From Stomorhina lunata (Eukaryota > Arthropoda > Insecta > Diptera > Rhiniidae), in contig OW121741.1 of NCBI GenBank assembly GCA_933228675.1, positions 114,028,123 to 114,092,122 on the forward strand: a stretch of 64,000 bases of DNA. The letters are read 5' to 3'. Shown in pieces: positions 12,051 through 24,086 of the stretch. Both the position numbers and the translations under genes were made by a program. The first letter of the stretch is position 1. Each line of letters begins with the position of its first letter. Under the pieces are notes generated by a model, which made no database searches, was not told the DNA's origin, and saw only the letters and a program-made list of their open reading frames with translations.

Positions 12051-12865
12051 GGGCTAGAACCCAGGCTGAAAATGATATATCCTACTATATGCTAAGTAAG
12101 GCAAATAATTATATTTCCCTAAACATATACACATTTATAACAAGTTTTTTATATTTTTTTTTTTATTAGCAAAATCCTTCCCATTGTATTGACCCAAATT
12201 TGCACAAATATTTACGCACAACGTATGAACTTACACTGGCATTTGTTTGTTTGTTTAGTTCCACATGATTTGTCTACATATCCTAAGATTTTTTCGCATC
12301 TCATGGAATTGTTTTAGTATTCCATTTATGTTTAAACAAAATAAAATAGCAACAACATTTTTCCTTCCGTACGTGTTTATGTAATGTGACGTTTTTCTAT
12401 TGTTTCTAAGAAAACAGCAGGATAACAATGAATTATTCAAGCGAATGCTTTGTGTAAGTCCTCGTAGCTAAACTCTTCTAACACGGCTAAAGGAGAAGTG
12501 TGAATACACATCGTTCAGTGAGCTTAAACGCAAGGGCGTTAATAAGAAACAGCTTGCATTTAAAGAGGAAAATTAATGCCAAATAGAGCTTAAGTATTGA
12601 AATATTTTTTTTTATATTTTTCTTCAACGTTTTGGCTTTGAGTTAACTTTTATATCACAAGCTTATTTGATAAATATTAAAGATTTATTGGGTTTTTATA
12701 AGATTTTGTAGAAAGTTTATCTTACTGTTATTTTTGCTTAAACAGAAATAAAATTTAATAATATCTTGAAGCCCAGTAGGAGGAAAAGCTTTAGAGAATT
12801 ATTGCATTTAAATAATGCAATAGAAAATGAGACAGATAAGTAGTTAATAAATTTAATGGCAATTT
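12051..12865. other. AT-rich stretch without recognised gene
   Basis: No element ends, RNA gene or domain-bearing frame recognised. Low-complexity T-tracts are frequent. Confidence 0.55.
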
Positions 12866-15566
12866 TTCATATAAAAAAAACTAATATGAAATTTTTTTAT
12901 AAAAAAAATTCAAAAGGAATCTTTTCTGTAGAAATTTTTCTATAGAAAAAATTTCATATTAAAAATTTTTCCGTAGAAAAAATTTCATATTAAAAATTTT
13001 TCCATAGAAAAAATTTCAGATTAAAAATTTTTCTATAGAAAAAATTTCATATTAAAAATTTTTCTATAGAAAAAATTTCATATTGAAAATTTTTCTATAG
13101 AAAAAATTTCATATTTAAAATTTTTCTATAGAAAAAATTTCATATTGAAAGTTTTTCTATAGAAAAAATTTCATATTGAAAATTTTTCTATAGAAAAAAT
13201 TTCATACTGAAAATTTTTCTATAGAAAAAATTTCATATTAAAAATTTTTCTATAGAAAAAAATTCATATTAAAAATTTTTCTATAGAAAAAATTTCATAT
13301 TAAAAATTTTTCTATAGAAAACATTTCATATTTAAAATTTTTCTATAGAAAAAATTTCATGTTGAAAATTTTTCTATAGAAAAAATTTCATATTGAAAAT
13401 TTTTTATAGAAAAAATTTCATATTGAAAAATTTTTATAGAAAAAATTTCATATTGAAAGTTTTTCTATAGAAAAAATTTCATAATGAAAATGTTTCTATA
13501 GAAAAAAATTCATATTGAAAATTTTTCTATAGAAAAAAATTCATATTGAAAATTTTTCTATAGAAAAAATTTCATATTGAAAATTTTTCTATAGAAAAAA
13601 TTTCATATTGAAAATTTCATATTGAAAATTTTTCTATAGAAAAAATTTCATATTGAAAATTTTTCTATAGAAAAAATTTCATATTGAAAATTTTTTTATA
13701 GAAAAAATTTCATATTGAAAATTTTTCTATAGAAAAAATTTCATATTGAAAATTTTTCTATAGAAAAAATTTCATATTGAAAATTTTTCTATAGAAAAAA
13801 TTTCATATTGAAAATTTTTCTATAGAAAAAATTTCATATTGAAAATTTTTCTATAGAAAAAATTTCATATTGAAAATTTTTCTATAGAAAAAATTTCATA
13901 TTGAAAATTTTTCTATAGAAAAAATTTCATATTGAAAATTTTTCTATAGAAAAAATTTCATATTGAAAATTTTCTATAGAAAAAATTTCATATTAAACAT
14001 TTTTCTATAGAAAAAATTTCATATTGAAATTTTTCTATAGAAAACATTTCATATTGAAAATTTTTTTATAAAAAAAAATTCTTATTGAAAATTTTTCTAT
14101 AGAAAAAATTTCATATTGAAAATGTTTCTATAGAAAAAAATTCATATTGAAAATATTTCTATAGAAAAAATTTCATATTGAAAATTTTTCTATAGAAAAA
14201 ATTTCATATTGAAAATTTTTTTATAGAAAAAATTTCATATTGAAAATTTTTCTATAGAAAAAATTTCATATTGAAAATGTTTCTATAGAAAAAATTTAAT
14301 ATTGAAAATGGTTCTATAGAAAAAATTTAATAATGAAATATTTCTATAGAAAAAATTTCATATTGAAAATTTTTCTATAGAAAAAATTTCATATTGAAAA
14401 TTTTCTATAGAAAAAATTTAATAATGAAAATTTTTCTATAGAAAAAATTTCATATTGAAAATTTTTCTATAGAAAAAATTTCATATTGAAAATTTTTCTA
14501 TAGAAAAAATTTTATATTGAAATATTTCTATAGAAAAAATTTAATATTGAAAATTTTTCTATAGAAAAAATTTCATATTGAAAATTTTTCTATAGAAAAA
14601 ATTTCATATTGAAAATTTTTCTATAGAAAAAATTTCATATTGAAAATTTTTCTATAGAAAAAATTTCATATTGAAAATTTTTCTATAGAAAAAATTTCAT
14701 ATTGAAAATTTTTCTATAGAAAAAATTTCATATTGAAAATTTTTCTATAGAAAAAATTTCATATTGAAAATTTTTCTATAGAAAAAATTTCATATTGAAA
14801 ATTTTTCTATAGAAAAAATTTCATATTGAAAATTTTTCTATAGAAAAAATTTCATATTGAAAATTTTTCTATAGAAAAAATTTCATATTGAAAATTTTTC
14901 TATAGAAAAAATTTCATATTGAAAATTTTTCTATAGAAAAAATTTCATATTGAAAATTTTTCTATAGAAAAAATTTCATATTGAAAATTTTTCTATAGAA
15001 AAAATTTCATATTGAAAATTTTTCTATAGAAAAAATTTTATATTGAAAATTTTTCTATAGAAAAAATTTCATATTGAAAATTTTTCTATAGAAAAAATTT
15101 CATATTGAAAATTTTTCTATAGAAAAAATTTAATATTGAAAATTTTTCTATAGAAAAAATTTCACATTGAAAATTTTTCTATAGAAAAAATTTCACATTG
15201 AAAATTTTTCTATAGAAGAAATTTCATATTGAAAATTTTTCTATAGAAAAAATTTCATATTGAAAATTTTTCTATAGAAAAAATTTTTTATTTAAAATTT
15301 TTCTAAAAAAAAAAATCATATTGAACATTTTACTATAGAAAATTTTTCAATTGAAAAAATTTCATATTGAAAATTTTCATTACGAAATTTTTTTATAGAG
15401 AAAAATCATTATGAAATTCTTCTATAGAAAAAAATTCATTATGTAATTTGTCCATAGAAAAAATTCTTTATGAAATTTTTCTATAGAAAAAAATTTATTA
15501 TGAAATTTATTCTATATAAAAATGTTCATTAAAAAATTTTTTCTATAGAAAAATTTTTATTATGAA
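12866..15566. repeat. 31-bp satellite array 3, ~76 ordered copies
   Basis: Tandem unit of exact 31-bp period (CTATAG at 14590 and 14621). The unit is TTTTTCTATAGAAAAAA followed by TTTCATATTGAAAA. Early copies read CATATTAAAAA and later ones CATATTGAAAA, a positional switch of variant along the array. Copies between about 14540 and 15290 are almost identical. It is related to array 1 in the same orientation but differs at the linker. The array continues after the inserted element at 18180-18370. Confidence 0.95.
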
Positions 15567-15702
15567 TTTTTATACCCTTCACCAATAGGTGAAAGGGTAT
15601 TATAAGTTTGTGATTCCGTTTGTAATTTTTATTATAGTGATCGTAGACCCCATAAAAATTATACCGATCGACTCAGAATCGGGAGGAGAATCGATTAAGC
15701 GA

Positions 15703-15707
15703 TGTCC

Positions 15708-15765
<58 letters not shown>
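15703..15765. repeat. (GTCT)n microsatellite, first core of family C element
   Basis: About 15 units of near-pure GTCT right after TCGATTAAGCGATGTCC. Same internal position as in the other Helentron-associated copies. Confidence 0.9.
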
Positions 15766-16534
15766 TGAAATCAAGTTTCTGAAGCCGCTGGAGGATGGAC
15801 TTACATAAATTATATATCAGATTTTAGGAAATTCTCCCGCAATGAACGCTGTTAAATTTCATTAAAATCGGTTTATAAACACCGAAAATATCGAAAAAAT
15901 ACCAAAATTTTGACGAAAATTTTAAAATTTTTGATTGAAACACATATTTAAATAACAAGAGAAAAAATATACTCTTGGTCTACATATGATAATATGTTAT
16001 ATATCAGATTGTAGGAAATAGTTTCCCAAAGCACTCTGTAAAATTTTATCAAAATCGGTTTATAAACAACTGAGATATCGCCAAAACACTGAATTTGATG
16101 TATCGCAAATTGCCCAAAGTTCGCATTAGAGAATGTTTGTTGAAAAAATGAAATGCAGAAATAGGAAAAACCATCCTCCTTTAGCACGGACCTACATAAA
16201 TTTTATATCAGATTTTAGGAAATTCCCCCGCCAAGCACGTTATTAAATTTTATCAAAAGCGGTCCATAAACAATTGAGATATCGCCATAACACTACATTT
16301 GATGTACAGCAAATTGCCCAAAGTACGTGTCTAAGAAATTTTGTTTACATTTTGTAAGTATTGTTTCAGCGATATCTCAGGTGTTTATGGACCGATTGTG
16401 ATGAAATTTGACATCGTTCTTTGTGTGAGGATTTTCTAAAATCTGATGTACAAACTCTATAAATCTGATTATGAATACCATTCAAATTGTACCGATCGAC
16501 TCAGAATCGGCAGGAGAATCGATTTCGCGACCTC

Positions 16535-16640
16535 CGTCCGTCCGTCTGTTTGTTTGTCTGTCCGTCCGTCTGTTTGTCTATCCGCCTGTTTGTTTGTCCG
16601 TCCGTCCGTCTGTTTTTTTGTCCGTCCGTCTACCTGTCTG
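16535..16640. repeat. Imperfect (GTCY)n tract, second core of family C element
   Basis: Mixed GTCC/GTCT/GTTT units following ACTCAGAATCGGCAGGAGAA, which duplicates the lead-in at 15668. It shows the family C body is duplicated or nested. All three plus-strand open frames across it are repeat artefacts. Confidence 0.85.
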
Positions 16641-18179
16641 TAATTTTTTCTGTTGTAGTCAAGTTTTTGGAGTTCCTGTTTTGTCGATATCTCAGGTTTA
16701 TTTTGATGAATTTTAATAGCGTCCTTCGCAGGAGATTACCTAAATCCTGATGCATTCGGTAATTTGTGGTAGATATAATTTAGCGTTTAAGCGATGGTGT
16801 TTTGATCGACAATGATAAAATTCAGGGTGGTCCAATATCCTAAAATTTTGTGTAAAATTCAGGAGCTCCACAAATCTGATTTTAGCAGACAGACACTCTG
16901 CATTAATCTTAATTTTGTGTCTGACTTTTGAACATTATGATAACATTTGAGAATGTATTATATATCAAATTATTGGTAATCTTCCTAGGAAGTACAAAAA
17001 TGCAGCTAACTACATGATATCCGTTCAAAACCTACATATGTATGTAAGTATCTCACATATCAACGAAAATTTAAATTTTTGAATTGCAATTGGGAGAAAT
17101 CCGTTCACGTTTGACAATTGATCCCGTATAACTTCGCCTAAGATACGATGATGACATTTAGTATAAAGACGTTGTACAATATTGATATTCAGGGCGATAG
17201 CGCCTAAAATAAACTTTCTAGAGGGACAACATTTGACAAAAGTATTTCTGATCTCTTGAAAAGTTCAATATTGAAAATGGGCGAGCTCTATTCACATTTA
17301 GTGAAATCTCCCATATAACCCCGACCGGGAATCGATTTAATGCTGATAAATTAAATCACATTAAAATTGCACAAGGAACTAGAGCAAAACTTTCCAAACA
17401 TCCATCGGACAGATCGAAAGAACAATACATCCCAAATATTATTGATGAAGTGTTCATTTTAATTAATTAACTAACTTCAGATAAATAAGTAAATCTTTAA
17501 TAACTTTTCCGACAAAGCTGATATCCATCCATTCAAAAGCTATATATTTCACGTATGTATCTAAAACTAAGAGTGTATACCCTTTAATTTTAAGGCTTAT
17601 CATTGTTAAAGCTTTGACCTAAATCAGTCCGCTAACTTCAGAGTTTTACATAACTAATCAAGAACTTTTACTAGTTGAATAATTCGTACGAATTGGGCAC
17701 TGTGTTTTTGGGTTGCATGCCAGAATACTTAAACTTCATCAAATCGATGTGCTATTGCAAATGTAAGGGCATCTACATTTTGAAGCATCTTTTCTGCATG
17801 GTTTATCTGGTCTATCGAACTTTATTAAATGTTCGTAAAATATGTGTCTATTTTATTTCGAAGCTACTGGCTGGCTTAAATATGCATTCTCTACTTGTAG
17901 TCTAGTAATCATTATCTTTCACAAAGGGACCACTTAAAAACCCAAGTGAAGCTTCCCTAGACATCAGCCACCTGCCCAACCTAACCTTTGGGTGCATAAC
18001 TATTCTAGATAATGACGCCACCGAAAAGCTTTTCTTTTTCCGACTCTTAATTTTAAAGACTCTTTGCATATAATACTAGTATAACCAATTTTTGCGTGGA
18101 ATTACATTAAGTACTTTTGGAACACCATTGGTGAAGGGTATCCAAGATTCGGCAAAGCCGAATATACCACTCTTACTTG

Positions 18180-18370
18180 TTTTCTATAAAATAATTTTCA
18201 CTATGAAGTTTTTTCTATAGAAATATGTTCATTATGAATTTTTTTTATAGAATTATGTTCATTATAAATTTTTTCTGTAGAAATATGTTCATAATGAAAT
18301 TTTTTCTATAGAAAAATGTTCATTATGAAATTTTTTCTATAGAAAATTTTCGTAATGAAAATTTTTTTAA
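18180..18370. repeat. Continuation of 31-bp array 3 after the insertion
   Basis: Six or so degenerate units (TTTTTTCTATAGAAA followed by TATGTTCATTATGAA) resume directly at the element's 3' end. Confidence 0.8.
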
Positions 18371-19824
18371 ATTTTTTATATGCAAAAATTTAGAAATAAC
18401 AAAAATCCTTTAACAAACAACAATAATAATAAAATTTTATTGAAATCATGACTTTTCATGAACAACTTCAAAAATCATCAACTCAAATAAAATTTAATAA
18501 TGCATTGAATATAACATTTTTGATATTTTTCGAATATTATTATTAAATTTGATTGGATTCCGCAACTAATAAAAATGCTAACATTTGCAAGAATATAAAA
18601 AATAATATTGCATTTCTAACACAAATATCATTAATATTTATTCCATTACATTTTATGAAATCAATGTATGCAATAAAACAAAAAAACAAAAAAATGTTAA
18701 AACACGACATTGAAACCACAAATATGAACTACCATTGGTTGAATATGTTTGACATTTAGGAAGTTAATGGTATTTGAGATAAAATGTAGAAAATGCTTTG
18801 AAATATTAACTATTTTATATTTTAACTAAAAAAACATGCTTTAAATTTAGCAATGCTTATTTCTGTCAGATCATGATAAACCTTAGCATATACCGATAAA
18901 CATAAAAGCACTTTAAGAGTAGATTTTACAATTACTCACCTTCTAGCCGCCCATTTGACCATAAGTTTTACATAAATAATGCATCCTTATCAAACTGAAT
19001 GTTTAAGCATAGCTTTAATGCAAACCCTCAAATTCACTTAAAAATTCAATTCGGTTTTAAATATTTATTAAAAATAAATAACTAAGATGTTTACTTTCAA
19101 AACCTTCTATAATTCTAAATAAACAGTTTAAAGTTTAAGGAAAATTCCAAAAATTTAATATGATAACGATAAAATTGAAATAGAGAAATACTGCCCATTA
19201 AAACTTTTTTTTAAAACTTAAAATACTTTTATATATTTGGAAAACTTTTTTGTATGGAAAAAAATCTTCTCTTCAAAAGTTTTAATGTAGGGAAAAGTAA
19301 CGAATCTTTTCAATCAGATTTTTCTATTTAAGTAATAACAGATTGCTAATTTTTTTATTACCATTCCTCTAAATTTTATTGAAAAATAAAAAAATGAACA
19401 ATGAAGAAATTTAAATGGTCCTAAGCCCAAATCATTAGAAAACAATTTTATTTTTACATCTGAAGTAAAGGGAAATAAAAAGCTATACAATAAAAAGAAA
19501 CCCTTAAATTTACAAAAATATATACGTATTTAAAAGGATATTGAGAAAAGGACGAAAACAAATTTGTAAAGAATTTGAATTGATGAGAGCCAAAAAAACT
19601 AGTGGCTTAGGGAAAAAGTAAAAAGGTTTGTTAAGGAAATGTTTGTTTTGTTTTTTTCTCCGACAACATTCCAACTGGAACAAGGGTTATTTCTCTCGGA
19701 CAATGAGCTGCATCCGATTATATTTTTAGACTCATTGAATGGGACCTACGTTTTAACTCCGGCTCCGAATGGCAAATACATTAGTAAGAGAAGTTTCACA
19801 TAGCCTAATACTTAATAACCAGTG
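18371..19824. other. AT-rich stretch without recognised gene
   Basis: Very A/T-rich sequence with no element ends, RNA gene or domain-bearing open frame. A 68-residue frame at 18553-18759 is low-complexity Asn/Lys/Ile and not convincing. Confidence 0.55.
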
Positions 19825-20561
19825 GCTACACTCAGAATATTATGTAAGTAAAATTAACTTAAAATGTAATTTAAAATTAATGAATATTCATTTAAAAACC
19901 GATCAACTGATTTTTCATTCAAATACAATAAATATTTCATTTAAATTTAACTGACAAATATTTAAACTACATTTTCAGTTTTAAAAACGGAATATTCAGT
20001 TGTTTTCAAAAAATTACTAACAAAAATATAAACTACATTATTAGTATAAAAAACGGAAATTTTCATTTATTTTTAAAAAATTGAATGGTAAAAAACTACA
20101 TAAAATTTTCGTAAAACGGACAATTTTCATTTGTTTTTGTGATTAACGGAACATAAAAGAAGAAACCATAAAAAGGTTATATCCTTCAAGGCATCAAAAA
20201 ACCATACAGACAAAACAAAGTTTGTTGTTTGCTTAGGCCATACTCCGTAATAGGCGGCCAGTATTATAAAAAGTTTCTTCAGTAAACAAACCTAAGATAC
20301 TTAAGGAAAACCAATAATTAAACAAATACGAATTATATTTGATACAATAATTGAAAAAAATTATAAAAACTAAACAACTGATATTTTCAAATGTTACGGA
20401 TTTTCAGTATTTTTTTGTATGTTGTTTTTTAAACAAATGTATAAATATGTTAAAAATCAATTTTTATATAAATTTAAATGAATATTCATTTGAAAACAAC
20501 ATAACCGAAAATTTCCTAAACAACATACAATCAGTTACTGTAATAATTTCCTGAGTGTAGC
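19825..20561. mobile_element. Inverted-repeat element of unknown class (737 bp)
   Basis: Ends GCTACACTCAG at 19825 and its reverse complement CTGAGTGTAGC at 20551-20561, with partial matching for about 20 bp (AWATTAT). The interior is A/T rich with a recurring ACGGAAATTTTCATTTGTTT-like motif near 19989, 20054 and 20117. I cannot define a target duplication. No transposase frame. It could be a MITE or a fragment. Confidence 0.5.
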
Positions 20562-20579
20562 TGAGATGTGAGTAGAACG

Positions 20580-20796
20580 GCTTTTTTTTAATTTAAATTT
20601 TTTTTCAAGTGGGTTTGGGCAGGGATCGAACTTGTGACCTCTGGTAAGCTTGGCGGATGACTAACCTCCTATACCACGGCGGTTCACAAAAAACAAATCC
20701 AAAAAACATATAGACATATTGTATTATATATTTTTTATTCCTATTACAAAAATGATAGAGGATCATAAAATGACCCGAACATGATATGTGTATAGA
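20580..20796 (-). mobile_element. tRNA-like SINE-type repeat, copy 1
   Basis: Reverse-strand paralogue of 53558-53790. In the sense direction it has a conserved leader (CACATATCATGTT, TCATTTTATGA, CCTCTATCATTTTTGTAAT), then a tRNA-like block with an A box (TGGTATAGGAGGTTAG) and a B box (AGTTCGATCCC), then CACTTGAAAAAAAATTTAAA. The block does not fold as a clean tRNA (T-stem mismatches), so it is not a functional tRNA gene. Unusually for a SINE, about 120 bp of conserved sequence precedes the tRNA-like part. Confidence 0.65.
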
Positions 20797-21107
20797 TATT
20801 TTTGGTCAATATATCAATTCCGGGAAGTGGAATCTATGGGAGGTACCTTAAATAATGGATCAATTTTGACGAATTTCAATAGCTGTGCCAAATTATCTTT
20901 AGAATTGCGACCAGTACTTTGATTACATAGCTTACATGGTAGTCCCGCCAGACGGACGGACGAGCTGACATCGTTAAATCGACTAAAAAAGTGATTCTAA
21001 GTCTATTGGTATACTAAAAGGTGGGTCTAAGACAAATAATTCTATGCGTTACATACATCAGCACAAACTTATAATATCCTTTCCATCTATGGTGGTGAAG
21101 GGTATAA
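20797..21107 (-). mobile_element. Family A Helentron-associated element, 5' part
   Basis: The right end GGTGGTGAAGGGTATAAATA is the reversed 5' terminus. Inside are ATACTAAAAGGTGGGTCTAAG, a short GTCC-type core (CCAGACGGACGGACG) and the GGGAAGTGGAATCTATGGG body. The copy breaks at 20796 directly against the SINE-type repeat, so the 3' hairpin is lost. Confidence 0.75.
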
Positions 21108-21250
21108 ATATGGAGAATTAAAAAAGCAAATAACACTTCGGATGAAAAACTTGAAAACAGCTTAAATTTTTTATTATCTGCATTAACATTAATAGATTTT
21201 GGATTAGAAAAATTATTTATAACTAAATATTTTTTAAATTATTTATAAAT

Positions 21251-21319
21251 ATATTTAAGATTTGAGGCCCCATGCTCCACTGGGAGTCAAGGATAACAGA
21301 AGAAGAATATTTAAAATTT
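21251..21319 (+). mobile_element. 43-bp RTE 3'-end stub with target duplication
   Basis: 21264-21306 is GAGGCCCCATGCTCCACTGG through CAGAAGAAG, the same 3' terminus as the element at 6555-6900. It is flanked by ATATTTAAGATTT (21251) and ATATTTAAAATTT (21307), a 13-bp repeat with one mismatch. It is an extreme 5' truncation from reverse transcription that stopped almost at once. Confidence 0.75.
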
Positions 21320-21714
21320 AAGACCGTGAGAGATAGCATATGCATGTATTGATATTTTTTTGTAGATCTTAACCTATATATTTGTTATACATATAATATG
21401 ATTTTCAAGTCGGTTGGGAAATGACAATTATATATCGTTTTAAGTTATTTATGAGTCTGAGCTGGCCTCCTTTGGGGGCCAACACTTCTGCTATATCCAC
21501 ATAACATTTAGAATCCGCTTAACGGTTGAGAAGTTACGGTCTTATTTACTTTATATTTTTCCACCATCCCATTGTGAAGCATAACTGATGAAAGCCTCTA
21601 GTAACAAAGTCATACATTTTTTTCTGTGTAGCCAACCTGTTCCCTATTTATTTTATAGATTGATTACTCTTACTCTGTGACGAAGTTTAGTAATACTACA
21701 TATGGGCAAATCCT
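21320..21714. other. No recognised feature
   Basis: Unassigned A/T-rich DNA between the RTE stub and the motif-rich region; nothing supportable found on either strand. Confidence 0.5.
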
Positions 21715-22712
21715 GCGTGACGGACGATATATTTGTACGGATTTTGTTGTACTTAAATGAATTCCATTGTCGTTTTACACGAGATATCTTTGCGCGAATT
21801 TCGGAGAATATTAGGCCATCCATTGTGCTTTCGAATGGCATTTGTTAATTTACATACTTGCTTTGGAGGAAAAAGATATTCGGACGCTACACAAAAATGG
21901 AAGTGACTTTTTTTCAACACGTGTTTCTGTAATTTACATCAAAATGGTCATAGTAATAAAAAAATTGTAAACACATTGAAGATGGAGGAAAATCAGTGGA
22001 TTACAAACCAGCTTTTATTATATATTTCCAGTTCCACCAAAAATCCATAAATGAGCTGTTGCGGACGCTACGTGACGGACGATACAGTTTTTACTTGCAC
22101 GTTTTTTATTAAGAAAAATGCATATATGATATTTTTTTAAGGGTTCTTAAATCAGTAAAAATAATAATGTTATTTGTGCCCGAATTTCACCTCCTTTCTC
22201 TTCATGTTCGCGGTTAAAGATGCGATTTTTGGGCATAATTTAATATCTAACAAAACGGCTACATATATATGTATTTAAAGTTTTACACTTTTACATCTTA
22301 TTTTCGTTCCAAAAATGCTGCGTCTAGCTGTTAGAGTGTCCCAAAAACCAAAAAAAAATAATTTTTTTTCAAAATCATCAAATTTGCCCCATGTTTTTTT
22401 TTAACACCTAAAATCTTAAATTTAATCAGTGGATATAGACAACGTTATTACTTTATGAATAAGATAGACACGTTTCGTAAATTTTGTATTTAAAAAATAT
22501 TATTTTGTAAAAAATATATACTGTGGCGGACTCTACACACTTTCCTATACGTATTATCATGTAAAATGCTTTATTGACATCTATATATTTTTAGCCTAAT
22601 GGAAGGTATAAGTTCTCTTTACGAACTAAGTTCAATTGGAGAAAAATGAAAAATTGCACTAGTCGAATTAAAAAAAAACTTTGTTTCTGTGACGGACGCT
22701 ACACACGATGAG
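21715..22712 (+). repeat. Region with recurring GACGGACGCTACAC motif
   Basis: A GC-richer motif recurs in one orientation at irregular spacing in A/T-rich DNA: GTGACGGACGATA at 21718, CGGACGCTACACA at 21881, GCGGACGCTACGTGACGGAC at 22061, GGCGGACTCTACACAC at 22525 and GTGACGGACGCTACACACG at 22689. There is no reading-frame continuity across copies and no reverse-oriented copy. A TTAGAGTGTCCCAAAAA terminus like that at 48523 lies at 22335. The motif could be a set of binding sites in a dead element; the class is unknown. Confidence 0.5.
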
Positions 22713-24086
22713 CCCTTTTTTACTTGACGTTATTTATATCACATCAATAACTTTTGATAGGGTCTTTTACATATAAGTGTATAAAATTAAGCAGACTTTG
22801 AGCCCCTACTGAAACTTGATACCTAAATGGATGTTTTTGCGATTTTTATGAACTTTTAAAAATCCTATTATTTTAAAAAATGTATAAAAATTCGAGATGG
22901 GTGAAAATAAAGACCTGCCATTCACGAAGAAAGTAATCAAAAATTGTATCCATTATAATATAATATAATATTCTAAGGATTAATGAATGATAAATTTTTC
23001 CTGAGGACGAAATTAATAAATTAACGATTATATTGTTAACACAAAAATATATTATCTACCGACCCTAAATAATCAATAAAGAATCTCTATTTTAGGTTCG
23101 TGTTCTCGTTACTTCAGGTTCGTGGATCCGTAAGTAAACTCTAGACGAGACTTTGCAACTCTCTGCTCTACTATTTTTCCTTTTTTTCTTACTCCTACTA
23201 TTACAAATTAAAATTTGGAAATAACTTTTTCCTCACACCAATAAAGCAATTCGGTCAAAACTTTTAATGTTTCTGTAATATCTCTTTGCCTGTTTTCGAA
23301 AAAAAATCTTCAACAAAAACAAGTTTTTTAAATATATCTGAATTATTCTTTTTTACTTCAATTTGATTAAGCCATAAACATTTCAATATCCATCTTAAAA
23401 AAAAAAAAACTTTATAAAAGTTTTATTGGTTTCTATTTTTTTCTTCCTTTCATGACCAATTTGACGCAATCATTTTAAATTGAAAAAGATTTATCATTTC
23501 ACATATTACATAATAAATATAGCAAATGATAGGAAAATATGTTACTTTAATTTTCTATTAAATTTTTCCGGCTTCTGAGATATTAATATTTATAAGTAGT
23601 AACCGCAAAAAAATTTTTGAAAATTATTAACCATTCCCAAAGGCAAAAAATAATGGATATGTATGAAGGCATTTTGCCTGTTTGGTTAATATTCTGATGA
23701 CACGTTTTCAATTATGACAAATGTCCCATACAACATCACAAACGTTGGCGTTAAAGATTTTTTTTTCAAAACATTTCCCATTTCATATTGTTGTTATACT
23801 TTGTTAAGGGAATGTTCATATTTTATGTCATTACCACGAGAAAGCACACATACATATACATATTTCAACAAATGTAAAAGGTATAGAAACTGTTAATGTT
23901 TTTAGGCGAGTGAACTTGATATAAACAAGAGCTTATCATAATTTGGAATTTTTAACAGCGAACATCATTTAAGATTTTTAAGTATTTTTTAATAAAACAT
24001 TATAGTAATTTTATTAAAAAATATTTAAACCAAAGTTTATTTACCTTTACCATTACAAAGAATTAAACTGTGGCTTGCAACAATAA
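22713..24086. other. AT-rich stretch without recognised gene
   Basis: No RNA gene, element terminus or recognisable domain. A 60-residue plus frame at 23714-23896 has no supporting features. Confidence 0.5.

Larger units (their letters stand above)
15569..18179 (+). mobile_element. Family C Helentron-associated element inserted in satellite array 3 (2.6 kb)
   Basis: The 5' end TTTTATACCCTTCACCAATA is repeated inverted near the 3' end (TTGGTGAAGGGTAT). A hairpin (ATTCGGC/GCCGAAT) and a tail ending CTCTTACTTG follow at 18146-18179. This terminal repeat is asymmetric: flush with the 5' end but internal to the hairpin at the 3' end. Satellite units stop at 15566 and resume at 18181, so the element inserted into the array, within a T-run. 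The body holds three ~190-200-bp repeats beginning near 15818, 16005 and 16209, and two GTCY cores 0.83 kb apart, so it is compound. A 76-residue frame at 17675-17905 has no recognisable domain. Confidence 0.8.

Noticed and set aside
17675..17905. 76-residue frame in the family C element
   Set aside because: No domain or coding signature, and no second copy to compare.
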